NCBI GenBank assembly: GCA_001724265.1
Contig: MEDY01000357.1
Coordinates: 1 to 31,442 of the forward strand
Origin: Rhizaria sp. SCN 62-66
Lineage: Eukaryota > Rhizaria, unplaced
Length of the DNA: 31,442 bases
Reading direction: 5' to 3'
The notes under the pieces are model-generated. The model had not been told where the DNA came from. It was given only the letters and a program-made list of their open reading frames with translations, and made no database searches. A program made the translations under genes and the position numbers. Each line of letters opens with the position of its first letter. Within the stretch, counting starts at the first letter, position 1. Shown piece by piece: positions 10,688 to 21,700 of this stretch.

Positions 10688-12228
10688 ATGTCTACCATCC
10701 GCGAGCCTTCTACCACGGGTCTCACCTCTGAGCAGCTTACCGCTCTGCGCGCATCGATCCAGGCGCTGCCCAAGGTCGAGCTGCACCGCCACCTCGAGGG
10801 CTCTCTGCGTCTCAGCACGCTCAAGTTCTACTACTGCACGCAGACGCTCGGCGTCGACCCCGCCGTCGTCACCGAGGTCTTCGCCGCGCGTGGCACGCTC
10901 GGCCAGCGCGGCACGGCCGTGTTTCTGTCCCCCGCGACCGCGCCGACCGCGGTCGACGGCGTCACCACGGTGCTGGGCGCCGCCCCCGCCTCCGAGGCTG
11001 TGGCCGAGGCCAATAAGGCTCAGCGCGGCGTGCCCGAGGAAGCCGAGCTCACGCGCACGGTCATCGACCGCTGCTGCTGCTACACGCCCGAGCCGGACCT
11101 GGTGTCGTTCCTGGCCAAGTTCGGGAACATCCAGAACGTGTTCCAGACCCCCACAATCCTGGAGCAGCTCGCTTTCGAGGTCGTCGAGGACTGCGCACTC
11201 GTCAACACCAAGATCCTCGAGCTCCGCTACTCGCCCAGCTACGTTGCCGGCGGCCACGGGCTCTCGTTTGAGGCCATTCACGCCGCGTTTCTTGCCGGCG
11301 TGAAGCGCGCGCAGGAGAAGTATGAGATCGCCGTCGGTCTCGTCGGCATCATGGAGCGCCAGATGAGCATCGAGGAAGTTACAAAGGTACGTGCATCTTC
11401 TGTATCTTGTAAACACATGATAGGATTGATAAGTCAAACGTGTTACGCTTTGTTCAGTCCAGTATTGCTAGGATTACATGGCTTTTTTGTGCTCAAATAT
11501 CAGTTTTCTAATCCTATTTTTATTTAGGTTTGTGACTTTGTTATCGCCAACAAGGACACCTTTGTTGGCATTGACCTTGCTAACGACGAGCTCAACAACA
11601 ACGCCGACCGCTTCCAGGGCGTGTTTCAGAAGGCCTACGACGCCGGCATCAAGATCACCGTGCACTCCGGTGAGGTACGTTTCTCTTGCATAACAAACGA
11701 TGTTACTGCATCAACGAGCACGATTGAATTATTTATATGTTTTTTCTCTAGGTTGCATGCACAATTGTGTTATGCTCATTGTGTTTATATCCAATCAATA
11801 CTTGTGACTAATGATACATTTCGTAGGTCCCTGTTGACGAGGCGCCGCAGTGGGTTTGGGAGTCGATCACGAACCTTCACGCGCTGCGCATCGGCCACGG
11901 CTTCCAGATTATCCGCAACCCCGCCACGATGGCCAAGGCCGCGGCCGCTGGCACGGTGTTCGAGGTCTGCCCCAGCAGCAACTACCTGTGCCAGGGCGTG
12001 GACACGGTAGCCAGCCACCCGCTGCGCAAGCTCGTCGAGGGCGGGCTCACGTGCACCATTAACACCGATGACCCGGGCATGTTCGGTGTCGACATGAACA
12101 ACGAGATCGAGATCGCGGTCACTGTGCTGGGGCTGACGATGGAGCAGGTCCAGCAGATGCTGCTCAACGCGCGCAAGGGCAGCTTCGTCAGCGAGGAGGA
12201 GAAGGCCAAGTACTGGCCCTTGAAGTAA
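10688..12228 (+). CDS. Adenosine deaminase, three exons
   Basis: Exons 10688-11386, 11528-11674 and 11827-12228 join in phase 0 to give 415 residues, ending in UAA. It should catalyse hydrolytic deamination of adenosine (and deoxyadenosine) to inosine in purine salvage, probably in the cytosol since no signal peptide is seen. Metal and catalytic motifs are intact: H33-R-H35 in LPKVELHRHLEGS; HSGE at 279-282 with the catalytic Glu282; H306 in RIGHG; and D363-D364 in NTDDPG. FEVCPSSN also fits. The ELRYSP stretch favours adenosine deaminase over the N6-methyl-AMP deaminase (ADAL) and adenine deaminase branches of the superfamily, but a tree would be needed to be certain. An extra Ala/Val/Thr-rich segment follows the first metal motif (about 60-120), longer than I expect in the family. 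Introns have GTACGT donors. Confidence 0.9.
11387..11527 (+). other. Intron 1 of adenosine deaminase
   Basis: 141 bases, GTACGT donor, TTTAG acceptor, phase 0, AT-rich. A possible branch sequence CTAAT lies close to the acceptor. Removal joins EEVTK to VCDFVIANK, restoring the deaminase alignment. Confidence 0.9.
11675..11826 (+). other. Intron 2 of adenosine deaminase
   Basis: 152 bases, GTACGT donor, CGTAG acceptor, phase 0, with CTAAT upstream of the acceptor. It splits directly after the HSGE catalytic motif. The nearer acceptor ending at 11751 would lead to UAA at 11809-11811 and is rejected. Confidence 0.9.
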
Positions 12229-12470
12229 GAGAAATGATGGGAAATTACATAACCCTAACATGTTAAAACAAGAACTCTTATTGTTGAACCCGAACTTCAC
12301 GCGTTGTGGCGTGGATCTTTGTGAATAATTTGGCTGCATGAAGTTACATGTGCAGGATCAGTAGAGTGGTTTCTACTGCTTCTATGCCACACTACACACG
12401 GATACGGTCATTTATCGGGTATACTTGTCTGTGTATAGAATAGAAAATATGATTTTGATTTGAACGCACA

Positions 12471-12482
12471 TGACACGTGTCA
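12471..12482. promoter_or_regulatory. Perfect 12-base palindrome with CACGTG core
   Basis: TGACACGTGTCA is self-complementary and contains an E-box/G-box core. It lies about 460 bases before the TBC1D20-like AUG. Its use as an operator is inference from shape only. Confidence 0.25.
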
Positions 12483-12615
12483 CTTAGTTACGCTTGCACA
12501 TCAATGATGCTTATGACTTTAAGTTATCAGAACCAATAGCATTCGGTTTACAAGTATAATATTTAATATGAGTTTGACCGTTGTATACGCCACACAGTTT
12601 ATATGCAGCCAGACA

Positions 12616-12621
12616 AATAAA
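12616..12621 (+). terminator. Possible poly(A) signal AATAAA
   Basis: Canonical hexamer in the spacer after the adenosine deaminase. It is about 390 bases past the stop codon, so assignment is weak. Confidence 0.3.
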
Positions 12622-12942
12622 TGAAGAAGATACCACGACATGTGTATTACCCGTGTGATTTGTGGCTGTACGAGGCGTGACCAACGGGCAAGTCGACTAG
12701 GAAGTGCTGTTCAACTTGCGATGCATATAACTCGATACAATATCGACTGTTCAGGATGCGTACCAAATATGTTTTCGATGTCTACATACTGGGTACTTTA
12801 TTCTTATAAAAACCGAACAGTGGCATGATACAATCTCATAACCCCCTTTGAATTTTGCGACCGAATCTCCCCTCCAGCCACTTCGCTTTCAGTCTCTCCA
12901 AACTTCCTTTGCCCTCCTATATCGGTTATTCTAACATTCACC

Positions 12943-15900
12943 ATGTCATCTGGACTGCGCCGCCGCGCCCGCGGTGCCGATTCCAAAGCGATACTTGCAG
13001 CGCCCACTTCGAATCCTCCCCTTGTCGACCACAGTGACAGCGACAACGACGACAACGACAACAACAATATTGACAACGAGAGTGCCCATGACACAAAGCA
13101 GCGGCAATCTACACCTGCGCTCGTTTTGACAAACACTAACTCTGCGTTTTGCTCCGACCCCTCCCCGCCGCATCTGCCCGCGCTGACCTTCGCCCTCCTG
13201 GCGCTGCCTCCGCGGCTGAACGCGCTGCGCAGCCTCGCGCCCAGCGGCTTCGTCTCGGCGCAACTGCGGCGGCGCGTGTGGCCGCTGCTGCTTGGCGTCA
13301 CCGCCGCCGACCTTGACAGCTCCTTTCCCTGCCCGCGCCACGCTTCCTCGCCCCCCAGCTCTCGCGCTGGCGCTGGTGTCGGCGCTGGGAGTGACGCCGG
13401 CGCAGTGGTTGGCGGCGTGAACGTGTCGCACCGCGACTACGACCAGATCAACAAGGATGTGGCGCGCTCGTTCACCCGCATGCGCCACTGCATGGCCCAG
13501 AGCAATGCCGAGCGCGGCGCCGTTGCGCGCGAGCTGTGGGCCGTGTTTGCGGTCGTCGCGGCGACCGTGCTGAGCAGTCCCCAGGCGCTGGAGCAGCTCG
13601 GCGCAACGGTGGCAACAAAAGCTCAGATTGAAGTTAAGGCGACAAAGACGGCTGTTCAGGCCGAGACCGAGGCGAATCCTGACACCGGCGCTGCGGAGTC
13701 TGACGCGGAGGTTAACAGCCCTTCTAACACTGCGACTGCGGCTGCGGCCGACATCAGCCGGTTTAGCCACCACGCTGCTGTTGCCACCGCTGCTCTTGCT
13801 ATGGATCTGCGCAAGGTGCTTGCTGCTTGGCTGAACACCGCGACTTCGCCCGCTGCACTTACGCGTGCCGAGACAGAGGAGCTACTGCAGCCAAACAGCG
13901 CGTCATCCGCGGCTAACAACGCAGACAACAGCAACGGTTTCGCATCACTGTTACCATGCTATCCGCTGGTGCCGCAGTCGTTCCCTCTGCTGCCGTGGTC
14001 GCAGCTGCGCCTTTGGCGCGACTACAGCATGATCGATCCTGGTACGTGGGCTCTCAAGCGACGTGAAAATTTGCTTTATTTGCATGATTTCGCAGAGTAA
14101 CATGATTTTTTTCACTTTGGTTTGCGTTTCTGTTATGTCGTCTTGCTTGTGTAGGACTTGACACTTTTTCACAGTTGGTCGCGACGGCAGCCGCGGATGT
14201 TGTGACTGCGATCGTGACGAGCGATAGTGAGGGGACGGGCAGCGACTCAATGAAGCAATATCCGTGTACTGTTGAGGCGGCCTGCGAGAAGCTTATCCTC
14301 CTTGCAAACCCTGGTAAGCAGTCAAAATCGAGTTCTTGCCCTGCGTCTGCCATCGCAACATCTCTGCTGTCACACATGTTGTTATCTACTCCTAAAAAAC
14401 GGTCTAATAGTACTACCAAGATTAACGCTGACAAGAGTATGAACCCCAGCTCCAACGCGGATGACGTTTTCGGCTCCATCAATGTCGCTGTGAGTGTCAC
14501 GTACCCTGCTTTTGCTGCCGTTACGGGCCACATTATTTCCCCGTCCTTGTTCCATCGGCGCCAGTCGCTCGCGCGCGTTCTGCATTCGATCTTCTCGGAA
14601 CTGCCGTATTTGAACTATGTGCAGGGGTTCCACGACGTTTGCTCTGTGCTCGTGCTGGTGTGCGAAAACAGCATTAGCAGCACGGACCCTAACCTGACCA
14701 CTTGCAGCCCTGTAACCACAAAGCGCCCCTACTCTGCGCGCACCCTTCAGTCGCTCCAGTCGCCCCCTGTGTGCGACGAGCCCCTCGCCTTCGCCCTCGG
14801 CCGCGCACTCGCTCAGGTACGTTACGTCGACATTCACGGTTGAAACTTGCGCTTCAAACGATATGCCAGTTGTTAATAAGGATTTATTTGCGTCTTGTGT
14901 TTCCTTCTTTGTAGGTTTACCTTCAGGACGCGTTGCAGCCCTCGCTGGACCGGGTGATGGCGACGATGGGCCTTATCGACCCACTTCTCACCCGCGCCGA
15001 CCCCGAGCTCGCCTCGTTCCTGCACTCTGCGCACATGCCGTCCTTCTTCACGCTCAGCTGGCTGCTGACGTGGTTCTCGCACAACATCTCGAAGCTGGAG
15101 GACGTGTGCCGCGTGTTCGACTTCCTGCTCTCGTCGCACCCGCTCATGTCGGTGTACCTGGCAGCGGCGACGATCGTGTACTTCCGCGGGCAGGTGCTGA
15201 CGCTGCCGAACGAGATGCCCTCGGTGCACGCGTTTTTCCAGAACATCGGCGACGACGACGACGACGACGACGATGCTGATGATGAGAACAACTGCAGCAG
15301 CGAGGGCGACTGCGACCAAGATGACTGCGACAACGAGCAAGGCGCTGACTGTGATGCCCACCGCCGCAGCGCTCGAACTCCCAGCACGACCAAACGCCAC
15401 AGCCAGCGCGCCATCGACATCGACTCAGTGATCTCGATTACGCTCGCGCTATGGGAAGGGGCGCCCCCGTACCTCATCGCCTCGACTGCGCCGACGCCGC
15501 TGACCACGTACACCGACTACGTGGGCACGCCGCGCACGCCGCACGCCGACAGCAAGACGGGCGGCGGCGCACCCTCCCAGCCGCTTTCGCTGAGCGCGCC
15601 TGCTGATGCTGGCTCACTGGTCGACAGCGTGGCCACGCCGTTGCACAAGGTGTCTCCGCCGCTGCTGCTGACCGACCCGAGCTAGCCCGCGCTTGCGACA
15701 TGGCTTTCGCGCGTCACCAACGCTAGCGCCACCGTAAACAGCAACGCTACTCCGTCTCAGGCAGTGAACCCTTCGCTCTCTCAGTCTCCGTTGCCGCACT
15801 CTCTGTTGCACTGGCGGCACCCTGTGCGCGACGGCTACAACGCGCGCCTTGCCACTGAGCTCTGGGGTCGCACCGCCGCGATCTCTGCACTCGCGAACGC

Positions 15901-18541
15901 ACTAGGCGACCACAACAACAAAGATATTGCTAAGACTTTGAAGTCGTCAGATTCGATCCTCCCCAGCGGTGTGCCCGATAATGCCCCGCGCCCGTTGCTG
16001 ATGTCGTCGCTGTCTTTGCTGTCGCCGGCGCCTGTTTTAACGCCAGCGCCGGCTTCCGCAGCCGCCCGGGCCGCGGCGGCGCGCGCAGCCGCAGCAGCCG
16101 CAGCCGCCGGCGCAGCGGCCGCCGCGGGCGCCCGCGCTTTGGGCGCCACCCCCGCTGGCGCTGCCACCGCGGCCGCAGCTGCTACGGGTGCCGCGGTTGT
16201 CGCGGCCACGAGTAGCCAGACGGTGAAAGGCAGTCTCAATGCGGACGCGAACAGTAAAGAGGCCGACGTAGCAGCCGCGTACACGCTTGGCGTTGCTCGC
16301 GCGTCTCTGCAAGCGCTTACATTGGCGGCTGGCAACGTGTTGGCTACCCGCCACACCGCCAACACGAACTCCAGCTGGACCAATCGCAATGCGAGCGATA
16401 TTGTGAGCACTAGCTCTCGTGTTGCTGAGGGTTTTGGCGGCGTCTACGGGGGCGTTGGTGTGGCCGCTGTCGTGCCTCCGCTGTACACTCCGCCTTTCAA
16501 CACCATCAACAGTAGCAACAAAGCAAGTCTGGGTGATGGCAGTGGTAACCACGCGGCGAGTGCCGACGATGCCCCTGTGGCGTCACTGCTGTCAGCTCAG
16601 GCGCTTCGGTTGAAGCCGCTGCTCGCTGTGCAAAGTGCTGCCGTTGGCAAAGAGCTGCTCGATACGCTACTTCAAGCTATCTCACTGCACAGCAGCAATG
16701 CGAGCGTGAATGCTAGCATCAGCAGCAGCTGTGCAACGATGAGCGCGATGTCTATGGCAAGCACTGGTCTGCTCGCCGCTCGTGTGCCGCCGGCGCTCGC
16801 CGCAGCGCTTGCTGCCGCCGCTGCAACTGCTGCTGCCGCCAGCGCCGCTGCCACATCCGACAACGAGGAAGACGATGATGCTGACGGAACCGATGCTGAC
16901 CGCGACACGGGCGTTAACAAGTGCAAGCGGAAGAGCAAGAGCAAGAGCAAGCGTAAGAGTCGTTGCTGCGCGTGGGTTAACAAGGCCTGCGCCCGCGCTG
17001 GCCCCGCAACCGTCGCCAGCATAATCGCCTCCAGTTTTACCGCCGTCGACGCCAGCAACAGCACCGCGTGCAGCACTGCTGACGGCAACGTTGTCTCGCT
17101 CGTGCCCGTGCCCGTGTTCCCACACACCGGCGACCTGCGGCCTGCGGCTGTGTTGTTGCCGTGGCAGCGCCAGCGTGCGTCGCTCTGGGCCAGCACTGTC
17201 GCGCGGCTCCGGGCGGCCCGGCATCGGTTCGTCGCGCGGGCGGCGCGGGCTCTGCTGGCCACGCTTGAGTCCACCACGAACGCTAGCGCGAGCAGCAACA
17301 GTGCGGCTAACACTGGCGCGCCTCTGTTGACTCACGTGCCGACTGCCAGTAGCAGCGTTGCGAGCGGAGGCTTCATCGCGCAGAGGGCCCGCGCAGCGGC
17401 GGGGCGGCTGCTGCACTCTGCGACGCTGTGGCTGTGGGGCGGCCGCGCGCAATCGCGCACCGCGGCGCTCGCGAAGGCACGCGACCGCGGGAACAACAAT
17501 GGCAGCGCCGCCAGCGACGCAAGTCCGCGCAGAAACTCCGATGCGATGGGCTATGACGCCTCTGTGTTCCCGACAACAACGAGTACGATTACAACAAGCA
17601 TCGCCCCGAACCAGATCAATGCTAATATTACTGCTGCTCCTGCTGCACCTGTTCAGCGTCCTCTCGTTCACTCTCCGTCCAAGTTTAAGCAGGGCTACTT
17701 CGCCTCTTTTACGAGCCCCTTGGACCCGCGCGTGCCCGCCTTAGCCGCTGCCGCCACCGGGGGCTGGCTCTCGGCCCCGCTCTCCCGCGCGCGAGCCCGC
17801 GACGGCCGCGAGTGGTACCGGTTCGAGATCGCCCTCATTGTTCCCGCCACGGCCGCGGCCGTTGCGCTGGGGCTGAGCGCCGTAGCGGCTGCGACTGCTC
17901 TGAGCAGCAGTGCGACCGAGGTCGCGATTGTGGTGGTCGCAGTGGCGCTGCCCGCAACTGCAGTGCCTGTGGGCGTGTGGATGGGTGCCCTCGAGGCCTG
18001 GGAACGGGCTCGGACGACTGGTCTCAACTGCACCACTGCTTTTAGCCAAAACACTCCAAGGTCGAGCAGTCTTAGCAACTCCAGCGCGAGTGCTGGTCCA
18101 CTCCCGCAAGTCAGTGGCAGTGTGTTGACCGCGTGCGGCGTTCTTTGGGATGAGTCCCCCGCCTCGTTGCTATGGAACCCGGCTGCCGGCGCAGCTGTGC
18201 AGGCACCGTTGCTGCCGTCGGTTTCTCAGCTCCGCTCTGCCAACAACAACAGTGTTGTTCAAGCAAGGCCGGTGATCACGAGTGTTCCTAAGAAGCGCTT
18301 GTTGACAACGCCGAAGGGAATGGTGATCGCCGCCGTCGTCGTCGCCGTGTCGGCAGTTGCGGTTGCTTGGGGCTTGGCGAAGCTCTACAACAACACTCAC
18401 GGTAGCGGGAGCAGTATGAGCTGCAACAGTGCGGAGGTGAGCAGTGGCGTCGGCACTGTTGGCAATGTTATCGCGACGTGTGCTGGTGCTTTGTGCGTTG
18501 ACAACAATAGCAACAATATGGGGAGCAACACGAGTATGTGA
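12943..18541 (+). CDS. TBC1D20-like Rab GTPase-activating protein with long C-terminal extension; contains an in-frame UAG
   Basis: Exons 12943-14041, 14155-14816 and 14915-18541 give 1795 residues if UAG at codon 844 is sense; stop is UGA. The TBC domain is split by a low-complexity insert. The arginine-finger motif I169-xx-D172-xx-R175 is in DYDQINKDVARSF, and the glutamine finger is Q523 in LNYVQGFHD. Exon 3 carries VYLQDALQPSLDRVM, FTLSWLLTWFSHNIS and DFLLSSHPLMSVYLAAATIVYF, which fit the TBC1D20 branch better than general TBC proteins. That branch stimulates GTP hydrolysis by Rab1-type GTPases at the ER-Golgi interface and has a C-terminal membrane anchor. Here hydrophobic segments occur at about 1558-1613 and 1722-1744, all after the UAG, so the anchor needs UAG translation. 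Between UAG and anchor lie Ala-rich and Ser/Asn-rich tracts and a Lys/Ser patch (KSKSKSKRKSR). It is over four times longer than the roughly 400-residue animal protein. No in-frame AUG precedes 12943 back to an in-frame UGA. Confidence 0.88.
14042..14154 (+). other. Intron 1 of the TBC1D20-like gene
   Basis: 113 bases, GTACGT donor, GTGTAG acceptor, phase 1. Joining gives SMIDPGLDTFSQLVATA in an open frame. Using the later CAG at 14172-14174 would put the downstream exon in the wrong frame. Confidence 0.85.
14817..14914 (+). other. Intron 2 of the TBC1D20-like gene
   Basis: 98 bases, GTACGT donor, TTTGTAG acceptor, phase 0. Joining gives LGRALAQVYLQDALQPSLD, continuous with the TBC1D20 pattern. 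Confidence 0.9.
15251..15272 (+). repeat. GAC triplet repeat coding poly-Asp
   Basis: Seven GAC units in exon 3 just after the TBC domain, giving an acidic run in a Asp/Cys-rich low-complexity region. Confidence 0.9.
15683..15685 (+). other. In-frame UAG, codon 844, apparently sense
   Basis: Codons read CCG AGC TAG CCC GCG. The frame remains open for 952 sense codons to UGA at 18539-18541. The downstream part begins PALATWLSRVTNAS with no in-frame AUG for many codons; a GTG at 15764 is not a credible eukaryotic start. The family's expected C-terminal membrane anchor lies only downstream. Confidence 0.8.
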
Positions 18542-18757
18542 ATGCAATATTTAAGTTTATCAATATTAAGCATTGCTGTCTTGGGCACGCATTCATCAAG
18601 CGACCTTACGATTCTAAACAACACGTTACATGTAGTTTCTCCATTGTATTTTCTCGGGGATTATGAATAAAATCTGTGTATTTTACTTCATGAACTATAT
18701 AAATTGATCTTAATATCGCTATAAAAAAGCTCGATTACTTCACTCTCACTGTTGTTT
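18542..18757. other. Short convergent spacer between two 3' ends
   Basis: AT-rich 216 bases between the UGA of the TBC1D20-like gene and the UAA of the giant minus-strand gene. An AATAAA serves the plus strand; I see no AATAAA for the minus strand. Confidence 0.7.
18666..18671 (+). terminator. Probable poly(A) signal AATAAA of the TBC1D20-like gene
   Basis: Canonical hexamer about 125 bases after the UGA, in AT-rich DNA, a normal distance for a eukaryotic poly(A) signal. Confidence 0.6.
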
Positions 18758-21700
18758 TTACAGTTCAATCCCCATCGAACGCCTGCGCTGCCGCACCTTG
18801 TCGTCGTAGCTGTCAATGAATGCCATCACCGCCTCCTTGCCCTTCTGCTGCCAGAGTGTGTCCCAGGCAACCATCCAGCCGTGCACCAGCACCGCTGGGC
18901 CGCCGAGCCCGACGCCGGTGCCGGGGATGTACTGGCCAGTGGAACCAGACTGCGCGGAGCGAGAGTTCGGGCTGAGACTGGAGCTCGCGTCGTCGTTGCT
19001 ACTGGCACTGTTGTTCTTGGACTCGGGCGCAATAAAGACGGACTTGGTGAGATAAGGGTTCGCAAGCAGCACGTCGGACAACCGCACGAACGGTTGACCT
19101 AGCGCCAGCCACCCGTCTTCGGTCATCAGGAGCTGTCCCGCAGTCCTACTTCTGCTGACGGCGTTGTTGTCGCTCGTGCCCAGGTAGCTACCGTAGCCAC
19201 CGCCAACAGGACCAGCGGAGCTTGTGACAGCTGTAGTTGCACGCGGCAAGGGCGACTCAAAGCCAGCCCCCGGAGTTGCTTGCTCCACGGTTGTCGTCGC
19301 CTTGCCGGTGGCCGGGTCGACGCCGCCCGTATCGTCCGTCGTCACGTCGTCCATGATCCACAGAAGCTTGTTGATGACGCGCCACGGCAGCACCCACGGG
19401 TAGTTGGGGTCAATGTCGCCGCTCTCGTCAATGTTAAACGTGAGGCCACCATCGCCGTCAACCTCCGCACCAGCATTCCAGCGAGGGTACTTGGACCCGT
19501 CGTAGTATATGCCGCCGTCAGAGTCGACGCGGTAATTCGCGCCGTCAGCACCGTTGCCAGTGCCGTCGCCATCTCCGTCGCCGTTGCCCTTGTTTTTATC
19601 ATTGTCATTCGCGGCCAGCAGCGCACGGCGCCGTGCGGCCTCCGCCGCGGCCGCCGCGGCCGCCGCGAGCGCCCCCGCGGCGCGGCGCTGCTCGGCCGAG
19701 AGCAGCGTGCGGTGGCGCGCGCCGTGCAGGCCGTAGCGCGGGTGCGGCGTGAGGCCCCAGACATAGCCGGGGAAGGGCGTGCGCGACCGGAAACGATGCT
19801 CGAGCAGGTCGGCCAGAGACGGGCCGGCCGCGGCGTGGGAGGTGAGCAGTGGACCAGCGGCAGCGGTGACGGGAGTGGTAAGGGCGCGGTTGGTGCGGGT
19901 CGATGGGAGGGCAGAGAAGTTGGCGGGGTGGCTGCTATTGCCAGTGCTGTTGCTGGTCGAGTTGCTAAGCATAGTGCGACGAGAGAGCGGCAAGCCAGGA
20001 ACTGTCACAGGGCTTGCACTTGCAAAAGGTGCATTGCTGTTACTCGTGACACTGGACTCACCAGAAGCAACGTTAGCATCATTAGTGTTGATGATGTTGC
20101 TGCTAAAGGGCACAATGCGCGCATTGCTGTCAACCAGCGGAGGACGAATGAGATGGCTACGGCGGCCGCTGATAGGGCGGCTTAACATCGGAACACCTTG
20201 GCGGCCAAGCTTAGATACAACACCCGGATCGGACGTAGAAGCGACATTTGCAGTCTCCAGGGCTTCAGCATTCTCACTGCTGCTGGTATTCATAGGGCCA
20301 CCGTCAGTCCCCTGTTCGCCGCTTACACCGCCTTCGTCGCTATTCATCGCTTGCTTCTCAGTGATAATATCACGAACACCGTCGACTTCTGCGATGGTGG
20401 CCTTGACGTCAGACTTGTTCACATCGACAGTCTTGTTGTCACATTCTTCATTGTCACTATCAGAATACAAATGCTGCTGTTCTTGCTGCTGCGTCTGCGA
20501 CTCCGCAGTTTCCGTCGCTTGGGACTGCGCCTGAGACTGCGGGTCAGTCTGCGTCTGTGCCTGCGGCTGGGGTTGCACACGGCACCACCAGAACGAGGTC
20601 GGGAACCGCGTGTTGAGCTGGAACTGCGGCGGGGGCCACAGCTGCGGCATCGCCTCGCTCACGACCTCACGGATCAGAGTCTGCACCTGCTCGTTGTTTC
20701 CACTTTGAGCGGTCTTGCCGGAACCCTTGCCCATACCCTTGCCTCCACCAAAGCTGTTGTCGCCGTAAGCGCAGTCTGTCTGCTCATCCGTCTGGTGATA
20801 ACTAGCGCGGCTGCTGCCACGCGCAGAGGGAGGGCGCGGGGCTGCGACCGCGACACCTACGCTACTGCTGCTGCTGCAAGAGGCAACAGCGCCAGCTACT
20901 GACCGGGCAGTCAAGGGCGGCTGCTGCTCACGGACACCCTGAGACTGGATGTGGCCGTGGGCAGCCGAGCCAGGACGGCTGTTGCTGCCATACGCAGCGG
21001 AGCCGGGACGACTGTGGTTGCGCGCTGCGGCAGACCCAGGGCGGACGCGGGCGGATGTGGGGCGCGAATAGTGTCCGCCGAAACCAGCGCCTGAGCCGCC
21101 GCTGTCGGCGTTGGCGTTGTTTGCGACGGAGGCAAATGCAGAGGCGACACCACGCGCGCTGACTCCGCCGTCGTTGTCATAGGCGGCCATGGCCCCATCT
21201 TCTTCCTCGTCGTCTTCGTTGTATATACCTTCATCGCGATTCGAGTTGCTGGACTGGAGATGTGATTGCAAGCGGGATGGAGCTTGCTGGCTATGGCCCT
21301 GGCCGCCAGCGCTACTGTTGGTCTGACGCCGGCCGCGGCGACCGTCGCCGGCGCCGCCGCCACCGCGCGTGCTCAAGTGCGGTGCAAATGTCGGCGTGGT
21401 AGACAAGCGCGCGTGCTCTAGCAGCAGCCGCAACAGCGGGTGTAGCTTCTCTTGCTCTTGCTCAGGCCGTAAAGCTCCAGCAGCGTTCGACCCTGGCCGA
21501 CTGTAACTACGGCTGCTCGTCGGACGAGCGCTCCCGGGACGAGCACTAAGGGGCCTTGCACTTAGTCTGCGGCGAGCGCTCACCGGGCGGCCGTTACTGT
21601 CGTGCATGTGGGCGTTGGGGCTGACTGCAATGCCATCAACGTAATCGACGTACGTCCCGTCAATAATGCCGTTGTTGTCATGGGCGGCGTTAGTGCCAGA

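Larger units (their letters stand above)
12229..12942. promoter_or_regulatory. Spacer between adenosine deaminase and the TBC1D20-like gene
   Basis: AT-rich, about 700 bases. It contains an AATAAA at 12616-12621, a possible but distant poly(A) signal for the deaminase, and a perfect 12-base palindrome TGACACGTGTCA at 12471-12482 with a CACGTG core, which could bind a bHLH or bZIP dimer. Nothing coding is seen. Confidence 0.5.

Noticed and set aside
11675-11751. Shorter intron 2 in adenosine deaminase ending at the AG of 11751
   Set aside because: The resulting exon meets UAA at 11809-11811 and would lose the conserved histidine and Asp-Asp motifs.
16682-17671. 329-codon antisense frame and several others opposite the Rab GAP and giant genes
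   Set aside because: Biased composition of the real strand leaves other frames open; translations are Arg/Ala mixtures without motifs.
15686-18541. A separate gene starting after the UAG at 15683
   Set aside because: The frame is continuous with the upstream exon, lacks an AUG at its start, and there is no AT-rich spacer or promoter-like DNA between the two parts.
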